Source: Polyodon spathula
Taxonomy: Eukaryota > Chordata > Actinopteri > Acipenseriformes > Polyodontidae
Length of the DNA: 64,000 nt
Direction: 5' to 3'
Assembly: GCF_017654505.1 (NCBI RefSeq)
Contig: NC_054552.1
Location: 34,482,097-34,546,096, forward strand
Below, one piece after another: positions 26,111-39,513 of the stretch. A model generated the notes under the pieces. It saw nothing but the letters and a program-made list of their open reading frames with translations, did not search any database and had not been told where the DNA came from. The position numbers and the translations under genes were made by a program. How positions within the stretch are numbered: position 1 is the first letter of the stretch; each line of letters begins with the position of its first letter.

Positions 26111-29100
26111 TGATGCACATTATTGTGGTTCATTGATGATAATATTAATTCAGATACAAATAAATGTGTGCAACAAACACCACAGGGTAAAATGACACAT
26201 TTTGAATTCAGTCCCTGTTTCCCAGCAACAAATGCTGGAACCTGTTCATAGAACTCTTAAAGAACAGATTATGAGATGGATATTATCAATGAAGAGGTGG
26301 GCATACAAATAACTAGCTTAACTAGAGAGGAAAAAAGTTGCATTGAGTAAGCATTAATACATAATACATTTGCTTTTCATTCTGCAGTTGACAGTTACAG
26401 GCTTGCAATAACAAGATGTGCAAATTATAAAACATAACCAAATTCTTATTGATCGTAGTTTTGTATTCTTGTGGGAGAGATCGACACGTACTGTAAATGC
26501 AATTAACTCAATCTGTTCAACAAAAATAACAACGCTGGGAAAAGGATGGTTTGTCTTTATAAAGCTAAGGTCATTTTCTTTCTTAAATGAACAGGGAATA
26601 GTCTGACAGAAAAAAATACTTAATAAATAGAAATTACATATTTTTTTGTTTATTTTGTGAAATAAATAGAATCTGTAAAGGATTCCTCAGGACTGCCTGA
26701 TTTATTTCACTCAGGAGATGAAGCCTTTTCATGACCAACTCCTGTTATCCCACTCACAGTTTCAACACGCATCCCATTGGAGCTTATTACTAGGCTTTAC
26801 ATATGCAAGAGCTTGCTGTATTGTACATCACACTCGCTCTGGGATCTGACACACTTTCTGCCCACACTCTCGGAGAAACTGCTTTATTAAGAGACTGTGT
26901 GTGCGCACCTTTCATTAAAAAAAAAACTGTTCTCTGGAAGCGGGATTCATTTGGTCTTAAAGGTTTTCTGAGTTGCTAAAAAAAAAAAAAAAAAACGCTA
27001 ATAAAAATAGTTTGGAAGTTGTTGTCAGTTTGAGACTTCATTAAATGCAGTCTGCTCTAACTATGATTAAAGTGGCAAGGCAAAATATAAAAAAAGCCCT
27101 AATTGCAGCTACTGTCTGTGGGTGAAAATAGTTCCCTCAGTCCCCGTTAATAACAATGACTGCAAGATGTTTAAAGCGTTCTAAACTGCCCTCATTTACA
27201 CTCAAATAGGTTATCTGGAATGAAAGGCAGTCAAACACTGCATTGTGATGTATGTCTTTGTTTTGTTATGGAACAGTATAGTAGCTACTGTAGCACACGG
27301 CAGCTTTTCCTTCTAACCTTCTGTGCCACGCCGCTGTCTTCCGAGTTATGCACCGATGAAGCCATCTCTTTTCCGGGCTGTCTCACGGCAACAATCAAAT
27401 CAGTCTTTCTGGGCCTTGTCATTGAATAAGGCTAGGCACTAGGAACAAAAAAACATTGTATCCCTACAGGCCAATGTTGATGATACACTTCAGAAACGCA
27501 TGCACAGGAAACTCGTCTAGCAGCGCGGATTTTGAAGTGGAAGAGGACACGACCGGGAGGAGGCTCATGCTTGACAGTACGTACGCCACACTACATCACT
27601 TTTATTCGTGTCCTTGCTTGCTTGCTTACAGTGGTGGCTACATTTATTGCATCAGCCCATGATCGTTACGATTACTGCTTAACGATCACCATATAGTTCA
27701 TTTTTCTTGTTGTTGATTTGCTGTTCATGGTTGAATTATATAACTTATATGTATACACAGTATGTGTTCTATTACATTATGTGTATATGCCAAAAACGAA
27801 ATGCATGTATTTATTTGTTTGTTTCAGTAGCCCAGACCAGTTTGGTTTACTGCTTTGTTGCCATTTATAGTTTGTTTTTCTATATACTTTATTTTTTTGA
27901 TTTTTATTTTCATATTCAAAATGATTGAATAATTTAATAAAAACACCTGCATTTTTTACTTGTGTGCATTCATATATTTTAAGGTTAAAAGGTTTTACGT
28001 ACGATTTGGCAATGTGTACTTTGTGATATTTTGCTTAGTCTGGACTACTTCTGTTAAACAGCTAACAGTGTGTGTAAACAAAGTCGTTTTGTCATACAGA
28101 CCACACGGCTCGGATCAAATCCTGTAGCTAGATGTAGAAGGTATTTGAAATCTGATTTTTTTTTTATTTGAAATCCTCATAATTGTAACATTCTAATATA
28201 TTTTCTATATCTAACTTACTAAGGGGTTGAAATTGGTAGTTTTTTTTAAATATGTATTATAAATTTTGTTGTGATTTTTTGGGGGTGAGGCTTATATAAA
28301 AAAAATGAAATGCATTACACAGCAAAAGTGGCCTCATTGGAAACAGCTACACTAGGCCTTTCTGTAGATACAGTGGGTTTTAATGTCGGTTTAAGGTTGC
28401 CAAACTACAAGCGCTAAAACACAAAGGGTTAGCCTTTAGTTCCCAAACGTATTTGGGAATTTTGAGTTATTAAATATAATTGTGACTTTGTAACATGCAT
28501 GACATTTCCGTCACTAAATGTGCAATATAGCAAATTGTTATTCCTTGTTAATAACCGTCTGTAATAACACATTTATAGATACTTTATAAATACATCCTTT
28601 AAACGCAAATCTGAATGGGAATTCTGTATTTTCATCTGATAGCAAATGTATAGAAATATGTAACTTTGGCAGTACTTATATAGTATGTCATGCCAATACT
28701 GACCACTAGAATTAGAATGGGAGTTGAATTTGAGCGAGCAAGAGCCAGATAGATAGAGAGGGAGCTATCCTGCAGTGTGAAGGCATCATTCCTTGTTGTT
28801 TTCTTTGGTGGTGTTCCTCGGGATGATCATGAATCTTACCATCTGACACATGGCTCGTGTTTCACTAGAACCACAGAGCTACTGTATATAGAGAACCGAA
28901 GCAGCAGACACTTTGCAAAGCTTTCATATTTGTCATATGACATCTTGAAAGCCTGCAGGACAAAATATGTTGTATTTCCATTCCAAGATAAAGCTCTGTC
29001 CACCAAATAAGAGCTTTTCTTTCTAACGTTCTCCCCGCTTTGTAAAGTGAAGGGGTCTGTTTGCTAATGCAGTAAAAACCTCAGCTGGGCTCCTGTCTGC

Positions 29101-32100
29101 GAGACACAGCCTGGTCATATAATCCCAGCCTGCGGAGACAATGAAGGGGTTTGTTCGATTCTTTTCTTTGGTGTTCTTCTGGAAAAGTGGCAGTTTTTTT
29201 TTTTTGTATTATTCTATTTTCACTTTGCCTCCCCTCTTTTTGCTCTGCTCCTCTCAATTCAGCCAGCATTAGCCTTGAGTCTCTCGCTGTGAAAGCGCTT
29301 TGATGTAACCCCATTGCACCCCGCCCCCAGGCCCCTGATTGGTGGAGTGCACGCGGAACAGGGAGGATGGGGATGAAAGCGAGCAGGGCAGGGAGAGGGC
29401 ACCTTGAACAGAGCCCTGCCTGTCTGCAGCTCTGTTTTGAACTGGACCTTCAGATCTGGACACTCACGTAAATGACTGTTGAAAGACCCTACCCTGTATG
29501 AGTCTATTGTTAATCATGTTCTTTTTTCTTTTTTTCTTTTGTTTTTCTTTTCCAAGCAGAACTGTGAAATGCTTTTGAAAATATAGGCAGTACATTCGTA
29601 AAGCATTAGCAGGCTGGCCAAAGCAAAGGGCTGCAGGGTATTTATGGGAACAGTAAAGTTTCTCTTTGCACAGTTTTTTTTGTTTAAGTAACAGTTCAGT
29701 TTATGGTAGCAGTTTGAGCATGTGTTTCCTTATTAAGTGTTGCTTGAGTATTTCAGTGATGCCAGTCTAATCCTTCTGATTCCAGTCTGTGTTATTGTCG
29801 CTAATTGAAATTTCTGTTCCATCACAACTGCCCCTCTTACCGCTGGCAATATCATCACCACCCACAATTACCAATGCTGTTGCACTTTGGGGGTGCCTAG
29901 TGATCCATAAAAGGTATAAATGTGATCCTTGAACCTAAAATTTTTAGAAAACAGATGTCCAAATGGGATTACATATAATTCATGTTTCAAAGCTTCATAT
30001 TTTGAACCCAGCGTAGAGAACATTTAATGGTTCGGTGTACAAGAGGAACAATACAGAACAAATGCTTCCTGTTTGGAATCCAGACTGTGAGAATGCACAG
30101 TGTCCACATCTGGATTTGCTTGTGTCTGACCTGCATCCCTGACCCCCTCCGGCATGGACTGAGTCAGCACCCTTGGTATCTGTGCAATATGGAATGTGCT
30201 GCGCGGTATTCTATTGATTCTAGTGTACAGGATACAAGCACTGAGAAGAGTTCCATCCTATCAGCTGGGTGCACTCTGTCACGCTGGGTCCAGCTCCAAC
30301 AATAGTGTGCTGCATGATGTCTGTCACCGCTTGTGCTTTCAAGCCTTGCATGATAGCTTCAGTGGATCCTTTCGTTGTGAGAAATAAAAACAGGTTTCCA
30401 GCCCTTGTGTTTTTTGTGCAGTAATTCTGCACACTTTAAACATGGTTTATTTTCTACTTCACTGTCATCTTTAGTAGTATTGGCTCTCCTAGGGATACTG
30501 TAGCACGATAATTGGAACTAGAATAGAATGTCCAATATTTTGTTTGGAAATCAAATATTTGTAATAATGATTTTCTAGACTTTAGTTGTTTAACCTTTGG
30601 AAGCTGCAGTAGGCTGATATTATTGACAGGATAAATATTTTAATGTTATTATAATGATTCATAGCAAAGAGATGTGTGTCGGGCATTCAAAAGTGATTTC
30701 CTGTATTACAAAACGAAGGCTCAACATCTGTCAGGATGTAACTGTTATGTTGCAGTCTAGCTCCTTAGTACCGTGGGAATTTGATAAGCCATCAAACGGA
30801 GCATTATATCACCCATATTAAAGACACTTATTATTGCCGAAAGGTCGTGGCAAAAAAGCGTCTTTCTTCACTTTTATAGCGCTGTCTTCGCAATAACAGC
30901 TCTGTTCTTTAGCCATCTGCCTTGCCAAGTGAGAGCCCTTGGCAACAGTGACCCACTGTTGGGTGCCAATCTTGATGCATCTGACTTCAAATAAAATTTT
31001 AAAAAAATCTGTAAGTGCTGTGATCTGCTGTGTTGCATCTTTTTCACTTCCAGGGTTTTTTAAATGATTAGTATCTGGAAACTGCAAGGGAATTAGATGA
31101 CCTCATTCACCCCGAGAACTGCTCCGTCTCAGAATAACCTGCACTGGGATATACTGGAAGAAGAGCACACTGACGGTCGATCTGCTCCACATACTGACAG
31201 GTGCTTCATTCAAGCAATACAACATTTCTCTTTCGAAAAGCATTGTGTAATCAATGTACTATTATTGGAAACGTTAAAACAGACGGCATCGTTCTAACAT
31301 TTCCTCAGGCCACCTATTGATTTGGGAATGTATCCAAAGCTCTAAAAATAAAAAAAATCTGTTGACCTTTTTTTTTTTTTTTTAATGGAGAAATGAATAT
31401 GGCTGTGTGAAATATAAACTGCAGCCAAAGCGCAGTCTAATTTCAACTGGGTGAAAAGTATTACATCTATAATAACAAATGCACTAAAATAATTGCTGCC
31501 ATCTGATGCTGGGCAGTATTTAGTTGTTCTCTTGATGAGATTGGCTTCCTCTGCTTGGTACTCTGAGACTGGCTCTCTGCCAGCAGCTCATCAACACTTC
31601 TGAATGAAGCCCTGCTGCTATTGATCGTAATGATGCTCAAGTTGCATGTTTGCACGGGATTGCTTGCAATTTAATAAAAAGAAAATATACATTTAAATAT
31701 CCTTTTTCCATCCAGAGCTAGTTAACAGATTTAATTACCCAATCTGTGAAGATGTGAAATGCTGCATGCACATTATATCACCAAGGTATAAATCATTTCT
31801 TTAATTTAATGAAAGAAATTGAAATTCAACCTAGACCTATTCATGCAAATTTTCAACAAAAATGTATGTAAAAAAACAAAAAGTGTAAGTGAAATGACTT
31901 TCCTTCAGCACTGTGAGGCACACGTGCTGCATCACAGGTATTTGCTTAACTGTACGTCAGCACCAATTTGTGCAAGTGTACCTTTGTGTATTAACCAATA
32001 AAACAAAACTGCGAGTTAGTTTTTTGTTATTATCAAGAGCTTCTAAACACCCCTGTAAGTGCAGTGTATAAGAATAGTGTACATGTATCAATGAAGTGTT

Positions 32101-32120
32101 ACATCTCTTGCTAAAGGTGA

Positions 32121-32139
32121 AACACACACACACACACAC
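32121..32139. repeat. (CA)n microsatellite
   Basis: Nine CA units. Confidence 0.9.
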
Positions 32140-35100
32140 CTCTGTGGCATCAAAACAAGCAACGTAATGACAGGCACTATAAACACCAGGCCCAGGGCAG
32201 CGATCTGCAGCTTCGCCTCTGACCCTTGCAGTTCCATTTGAAATAACTAAGGGCTTCAGGTAAACCATTACCTTTTTCTTAACAACATATTTCCTCTCAA
32301 ACAGGGTCGTGCCCTGGTTCCCTGAGGCCAGCCACATGTATCCAGCCCTCATAAACGCGCTATAATGATGCTGCCTTGGTTTTTAATGCTGTTTCTCAGA
32401 CAGAAGTGTGTGCTGACCCCGTGTAAATGCCAGCTGTTACAAAGGTGACCTACTTGTAAATGAGGGTCGCAGTTCAGGGGTCGGGGTGGGGGGGTCTGTA
32501 TGAGGTAGGCGACCTTGTTGCCTATTCGTGATGAGCTAGTCTGCCCGGCCTGCGTTCAGTTCTATTAGTGCCAATATGGACGGAGCACAGAGGTGCTCTG
32601 GGGTCAACGGCGTACGCGCTGAGATGTGAAAGGAGAGCGACACACAGATCTATAATTGCCAATAGAACTTGCCCTCAATGTATATCTTTCTCAAATATCT
32701 CAACTGTATGAATTTGCAAAGACTGTGTTTGTGTGTCCCTAGGGAACTGACTCTGATGATCCTGCATGTATATTGTATTGCTATGTTATGGCTATATCAG
32801 CAAACGTATATTCTTCAGCGTGGTTTTCATTTGGGAAGGGGTCTTCGTGATGAAGGCATTCTGCTTGGGGTTTATTGCACAGAAAGAAGTGCATGCATTT
32901 TCAAGGGAGAGTTTCTGGTTTCTTTTTACATGTGGGTCAGTGTTTGCTTGTATGTTTGTTTGCTCATTTTGTTTTTGTTTGTGGTGCTTTTACTTCTGAA
33001 TTGCATTTGAGGCTTTTTATAAATATCTTTGGACCTGTCTGCCCCCGTAATCCTCTTAATACGAAGGTCATTCTCAGAAAGGTTATTCCGGTATTACATA
33101 AATAAGTAAATAACATTCCTGACCTGGCCCTGTTAAACAATCACTAAAAGACCAATGTGTTCTGCAAAATAATGGGAATAATGCAGATGGTCTCCGCAGG
33201 TGCACGCTACATACAGTAATGTTCCAAAAATAATATTTTTCAAATTTAAGTTCTAAAAAGATAAATACTTAGGTACCTGTGTGAGAGCTACCATTCAAAG
33301 CTATATCATACATTTTGTATGGAAAACAACAAATCATATTATATATCTCAAAATTCAGAATGTATAAACTACTGAATAAAATAACAAGCAGAATATGTAA
33401 GTGCTGTGCAGCCCCCTCAGAAAGGTTGTGACTGGTGTTCTATTTGCCACATTAGTCTGACCACAGCTCTGTGAATTTAGTTTCCTGAGAGGAATTAAAT
33501 ACAGCAAACAGCATGCATTGTGTACGGGAACCTTTATCAACCATGGATCAGCGGATCACTGCATAGCGGGAGGAACACCAGCAGTCCACTGCAAAATGCC
33601 TTGGGGTCGGTGTGATAGCGCAGGGCTCATTCCACCAGCAACGATATGCTGTGGACTCATTTGGTTGCCCACCTAGAAGCTCGGGTTGACAACTAGAGAA
33701 TTGCAGGCAGTTTGGTTCAATGGTCTCCTTGTGTGACCTTGAGATTGTCACCTGACCCAGTGCTGCTTCAGCCTCCCTGTTGTAAAACCAGGTGAAAGCA
33801 GGACCCCATGCAGACATGCATTTACTGGAGGTAAGGATAATGCTGGTCAAAGTGCAAGTATGCTATATAGACATTACATTCGCCTTTACCCTCCAACCAT
33901 TTTGCCGTTTTCTGTCTCAGACATATCATACAGTGATACTAAACACCATTCAGGTGGAACATATTGTATGTGATAACAACAGTGTCTACTTTGTTCATTA
34001 GAAAATGATAAATGGTTGAGTTTTCAAAGCATTTACTTTCACACACAAACAAAGCGACACATTCCAGAGGTCTACATGTGGGCCGTTCTGCGCTAGCGTT
34101 GTAAAAGAGCGCAGTAGTTTTGCCTCAGCATGCTTTTTGCACCTCATCTGTGATTTAGCACGCTGCCTCCCCTAATGCTGTGCTTTTACTGGTTTCAAGG
34201 TTAGAGAGGGTTTTCAGACACAAAAAGAAACCAGAGAGAGGGTTGCCAAAGACCAGACCTTAACATTGTGTGAATAGCATATTGAATGTGTCTGTACATC
34301 ACACAGATACATCAGATCTATCCAAAACAGTCACCCCTGTAAAATAGTATTTCAGATACACAACTGGGACAAACTTGGCCCCCCATTTGGATTGCAGAAG
34401 GAACTAGTAGCAACATGAATACAACAAGCCTCTGTTCTCATTCGCCTTCGTTTCAATATGTAGTAAAAACATTTGTTTGTTTTGATCAAATTGAGTCAGC
34501 TACCGTGTTTCCCTCTTCTCTTCTCCCAGACATTTGCAGTGCACTTAATACAGATTCCTTCTATTTTTTAATCATACTAAAGCCTTGGGGATTTACTGGT
34601 TTCTGAATGAATTGGATAAAAACTGAAAAATCAATCTTCACTTCCCAAATGATTTAATTGCATGATTGTGATTATGAATATGGAAAGCTCAGGCTATAGA
34701 GTGTGGGTCAGGATGGCTGGTTTCTGTAAAAAGAATATAAGGAAAGCAATGAACAGGCTGTCGTGCTGCTCATTCATGCTCTTTATATCCGCTGTTGTAT
34801 TACCAGTATCAATGTTCCTTAGTTTATAACATAGCCATACTGTATTCTTACAATATAGGCATTTGTTCAAGCATATCTAAACACAGGTGTATAAATATCA
34901 CAGACCAGTAGGTCTGAACAGATTGTAATAAGGACATGCACAGTATGAAGCAGTAGAATTATTTAAAGATATATACTAACAAGTTCAATGCATACACACG
35001 GCACATGCTTTGAAACACAAAGAAGGGCCTGCCTTTTGCGGAGAGCCCGGTAAACATCTGAGAACCCAGAGGCGTGTTTGCATGATTCCCCGAGCCATTC

Positions 35101-37471
35101 CTTTTATCACGACTGAGCCCATTCCCCAGTATCTGGAGATAAGATTGCAGCTTTGGCCCTGTTGTTTCAGAGCTCCGAAAGACGGAGGACAGAAATGATT
35201 GTGAAGAGCAGGAGACACACAGCGGAGAATGACCTTTAACTGCACTTCCTTAGCTGAATCTCACCCAATTAGAGCCATGTATATTTCCCCTAATAGCTGC
35301 TGATGAGGCGTGGGGTATGAGCGAGCACGCCCGGTCAGCGTTGCTATGCAGCGAGATGGCTGCTTAGCACCAGCAGAGCGCTGGGGAATAAGTGAGCAGA
35401 GAGCTTTAATTTGATAGGGTTAGAATCCTGCAGGCTCCAGGGTCGGGGGTCGCCAGGAGCTCGTCTGATACTGAATATGAAGGAATCAGAAGTAAATTGC
35501 TTACATCTGCTGCCGGTACTGGGGAGGCTTGTGATTGGCTTGCCCGGGCACTCGGCAGCTCGTTTGGACAGCGGTAGGGGACGGTGCCTGGAAAGCTTGT
35601 AATTGCAGTAATTCTGCATTAATAGATGTTAAAACATCTCAGAGCAGCTGGCTTGAAAGCTGAGGCTTTCTCAAATGTTTGTAGATCACAGGGTTGCTGT
35701 TCAAATGCCTCTGTCATTATCACTGCAACCTTGTACAAGTGGGTTCATATCTTTTTGGAAAAGATTGCTTCTGAAAACAGGAAAATTCTGAAAAGTAAAT
35801 TGAAATAAAGCACACATGCACATTTAAGTTGCGTGGCTACTGTAGGGAGCTCTTCAGACAAACAGAAAAAAAGTGAATCCAGTAATTGCTAGAAGCAGCA
35901 GGAAGCCATTGCTTTGGAGTATGACGCTGGAGGACTTTAGTGGCTCTTTAATAAGAGATTGCAGAGACTGCTTTTCTGAAGCCCTGGCATCACATTCCTA
36001 GCTGTGATCCACTAAGCTCTACGTTTCACGCCAGCCCTGATCAAACAGACAAGACTCATGAAAAGCAGCGCGTCCATCACTTTGCCCACGCTGTGGTAGT
36101 GTGCACTGTTAGAGAGTCGCTGCTGGCTGCAATTACCAGCTTCTGACTCGCTACATTCAAATCAATTGCAACTTTGACACCTCGCTAGTATTGCTGGACT
36201 TTATGATTCTGTTTTTAAAGTTGTAGTGGTGATGATTTGCACAATACTCGTGATTTTTTTACATTGTTTCATACCATACTATTCCAGGTTTTTGTTTTGT
36301 TTTGTTTTAACATGCTTGGCTGGGCTTTTATGTTTCCATATTGTTGAGTGGTCTGTATATAACCACATGGTTACTTCGAAAATCCTTTGGAACCCATGTA
36401 TTCAGAACCATTCTCTTATATCTTATATACTGAATAACAATAAAGGGGTTCTAGAATCATTTGATCAAATAGAGCATTAAAGGTCCTCAATTGGTTGTTT
36501 CATTTACAAAACAATATGCATGAAAAACAAATGTGTGGATATGTTTGGAGCTGTATACTATATATATATATATATAATGAAAGTGTGTACATCTCTGGAA
36601 TCAATGTATTACTAATTGATCCTTGTACTTTCCAGTAATGATTAACAAAAATAATTTGAAACTAAACTCCCTATATGAAGCAAAAATAATGATATTCTGG
36701 TTAGAATGCATCTGGCTCTATGATAACGTCATTATATTATACAATTGGTGAATGCAGCTGAATGGGGTTAGCATCAACACACTTCAGTACAGCCCTGTCG
36801 CTGGGCAGGGATATCCTTGCACTTTGTGTTGCACACTAGTGCTGAGATCACCCTGGGCTCAGGTGAGTTGTGAGACACCAGCCTTATAAGATCAAAAATA
36901 ATATAGTAAAAGCAATATATATATATAGGTGTGAAGAGGCTAGTGAGAGACTGGGAGGAGAGCGGTGTGCAGATGATAAAAGCGAATGTGAGAGGTATAC
37001 ACTTGTCATAATACTTTCATGAATGGGTTAATGCCAGTCTTTTATAAGATGGCTTAAAATCTGCTAAAGATTAGCAAATGCTCGGCTAATTTCAGATAAA
37101 GCAGGTTGATGTAAAAATAATGCATTTAAAAAAATAATAATGATAATAAGTAAACAGAGATGAGCAGAACTAATCTTGTCTATTTATTATATTGGCATTA
37201 CAGCACCAGAGTGAGCTAATCTAATGATATCATTGCAGAGAGGCATTTGTAATAGGTTTTGTGCCATTTCACCATTGCTAAACACTGAGCTGCTTCTAAA
37301 TGCTGCCCTCATCAATAATTCCTGCATTGCTCCCTATCTATATAGAATCATTCTGTGCAAATACAAAAGAAAGGCTGCCTTTTCACTGGACAGCTTTATA
37401 TGTAATTGTTTGACTCGCGTGTGAAGTAGGGTTGTGAAGAATTGAACATGTCTGTAATTAGCACTGGCAGC

Positions 37472-37503
<32 letters not shown>

Positions 37504-37677
37504 CATATAGCACATTTTTTAATACATTGTAGCAATTTGCTTTGCTAATTAGGGTAATTTGCTCACTGGGAATAAACAGTGGTGCCATTTAGACTCAGTG
37601 GTTTATTGCCTTCCATTAAGTTTTCTGTATACTGCACTGGAGCACTGTGTGCAAGTCCAGACCACAGAAAGCATAGT

Positions 37678-37943
37678 AACACGTTGAAATGTTTCTAATT
37701 ACTCTGTATTTACATAGTAGTTACTTAGTAAATACATGTGTACTTGCACATAATTACGATGTTATGCATAGTTACAGTGTACTTCATATACAATATATGC
37801 AAGTACACAATTGTATCAGAGTTAGGGTTAGGGTTAGGAACAGGGTTAGAGTTAGGATTAAATCACATTGGAATTGTGTAAGTGCACATGTATTTACGAA
37901 GTTGTAAATACACCATAATTAGAGACACTTAATGTCAAGTGTT
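37678..37943. mobile_element. Inverted-repeat MITE with telomere-like core
   Basis: The ends AACACGTTGAAATG and CTTAATGTCAAGTGTT are imperfect reverse complements, followed inward by matching arms (GTATTTAC...GTAAATACATGTG). The core at 37820-37860 holds GTTAGGGTTAGGGTTAGG plus degenerate TTAGGG-like units. A half-copy related to the left arm lies at 42801-42893, which shows that the family is dispersed. Confidence 0.75.
37820..37860 (+). repeat. Interstitial telomere-like (TTAGGG)n tract
   Basis: Three adjacent GTTAGG(G) units followed by CAGGGTTAGAGTTAGGATTA. It sits exactly in the centre of the MITE, so it is carried by the transposon and is not a remnant of chromosome fusion. Confidence 0.85.
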
Positions 37944-38065
37944 GCTAAAAGCATTAGGCACACCTCTTTGAGTTGATGTGTGCTACCCTGTGTTGTACAG
38001 TTGCAAATTTCAGGCTTTTCCTTAGGCTATGCTCCTTTCTTTGCACGCATTTAGTTTACATTCTG

Positions 38066-38066
<1 letters not shown>

Positions 38067-38109
<43 letters not shown>

Positions 38110-38114
38110 CAATA
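38067..38114. repeat. (TAA)n microsatellite
   Basis: About 13 TAA/ATA units ending in AACAACAATA. Confidence 0.95.
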
Positions 38115-38752
38115 GATGGCAAGCAGTGCAAATTAGATTTAGACAAAGGGTGTAATAGCGATTATGTACCCCGATACGAACCCCAAGATGAATTACAGTA
38201 TTAAACTTTTCCTGTTCCTTAATATTTTATATCATGCGCTATACGTGTTAAAATGACCTGTTCTCTGTTTCTGACACCTGTCAGTCAGTGGCTGACGTGT
38301 TAATACCTGAGAAGAACATCTAGATATTTTAATAAGAATAATGCTGTGTAATATAAACTAGGTTCATGCACAGTAATGCTTCTTCGCTGTACTCAGAAAC
38401 ATGTAGTGGTAATGAACAGCTCTTCATTTGGGAACTTAATGCAGTACGGACCTTTCTAAGCCGCCTTGATATTTCTATGGTTTTTCTTTGGTTTTGAGCT
38501 GGCAGTCTGAAGTGTAACATATGAGCCTGCAGGCTAATGGGTAGCTGCCACACTCCATTGAAAGGTGTCTCTCACCAATTACATTGACTATTAGGAAACA
38601 GTCAATCATTCAACTTGCAAATAGCTGAGTCTTGCGGGCTTCAAGTATGGACAGGCGACGGTCAATATCCAATCCGATAGGATTTCAACACAACGAGAAA
38701 CTAAACGCTCATCTTAATCATGGCTTGGCAATCTCTTAGGCCTGGGCTCACT

Positions 38753-39033
38753 GGAACATGCATGATCTCCTGGTGCAGTCGGGGTGCAGTCAGGGTTCTG
38801 TGTGTGTTGTAGCGCTGCCTGTAGCCACCACGCTGGAGCATGCATGATCTCCTGGTGCAGTCGGGGTGCAGTCTGGGTTCTGTGTGTGTTCTAGCGCTGC
38901 CTGTAGCCACCACACTGGAGCATGCATGATCTCCTGGTGCAGTGCAGTGGGTTCTGTGTGTGTTGTAGCGCTGTCTGTAGCCACCACGCTGGAGCATGCA
39001 TGATCTCCTGGTGCAGTCGGGGTTCTGGTGTTC
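38753..39033. repeat. 82-bp tandem repeat, about 3.5 copies
   Basis: Units starting GGAGCATGCATGATCTCCTG begin at 38753, 38835, 38917 and 38991. The third is shortened to 74 bp by loss of one internal GGTGCAGTC subrepeat; the fourth is truncated. Minus-strand open frames of 81-130 codons here are repeat artefacts. Confidence 0.93.
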
Positions 39034-39103
39034 ATTGTGACAGGACTGTGACTCGGGGGGTCTCGAGGGAGAGACCCTGGCTTTGAATCCCATGTGTATT
39101 ATA

Positions 39104-39152
39104 CAGCTTTGACTAAATCTTTACATCACCTAGAATCTTAGGATTGAGACAG

Positions 39153-39185
<33 letters not shown>

Positions 39186-39418
39186 TATATGAACATAATT
39201 GAAATATTTTATTTAACATCATGTATCAAAGAAACTAGTAAATTATACTGCAGAAGGCTACCGGAAGCCATAACAGTATTTCAAGTTAGATTTAGAAATG
39301 TCACAAGGCGGTATGTAATTGAATATGTTAACATAACATTATTCAGCAGGTTTCATTTTACTTTATAAAGCAAAATTACTTCATTTAACAGGCTGATGCA
39401 AAACTTTGGCCATAGCTG
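39104..39418. mobile_element. Tc1/mariner-type MITE, copy 1
   Basis: The right end, reverse complemented, reads TACAGCTATGGCCAAAGTTT. The left end TACAGCTTTGACTAAATCTT is a decayed form. TA dinucleotides flank both ends (39102-39103, 39419-39420), as expected for Tc1/mariner insertion. Inside, CACCTAGAATCTTAGGATTG and GAGACAGAATT precede an A28 tract. There is no transposase frame. A second copy in the opposite orientation lies at 43381-43712. Confidence 0.8.
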
Positions 39419-39443
39419 TACCTTGGTAGCTTAAAAAAAAAAA

Positions 39444-39478
<35 letters not shown>

Positions 39479-39513
39479 TATATGTATATATATATGTGTG
39501 TGTGTGTGTGTGT
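39444..39513. repeat. Compound (AT)n(GT)n microsatellite
   Basis: Alternating AT and GT blocks shortly after the right end of the Tc1/mariner-type MITE. Confidence 0.93.

Larger units (their letters stand above)
22632..37677. other. Non-coding stretch, candidate regulatory desert
   Basis: Fifteen kilobases with no recognisable exon, one SINE-like head (26042), a G27 tract and many short homopolymers. Open frames stay at or below 131 codons and none shows a domain. GC-richer islands occur around 29.24-29.48 kb and 35.0-35.62 kb. Confidence 0.55.

Noticed and set aside
37820..37860. Chromosome-fusion scar or telomere
   Set aside because: The TTAGGG-like tract is the centre of an inverted-repeat transposon, is short and has no subtelomeric flank.
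38701..39093. Minus-strand frames of 81 and 130 codons
   Set aside because: They cover the 82-bp tandem repeat and overlap each other in different frames.
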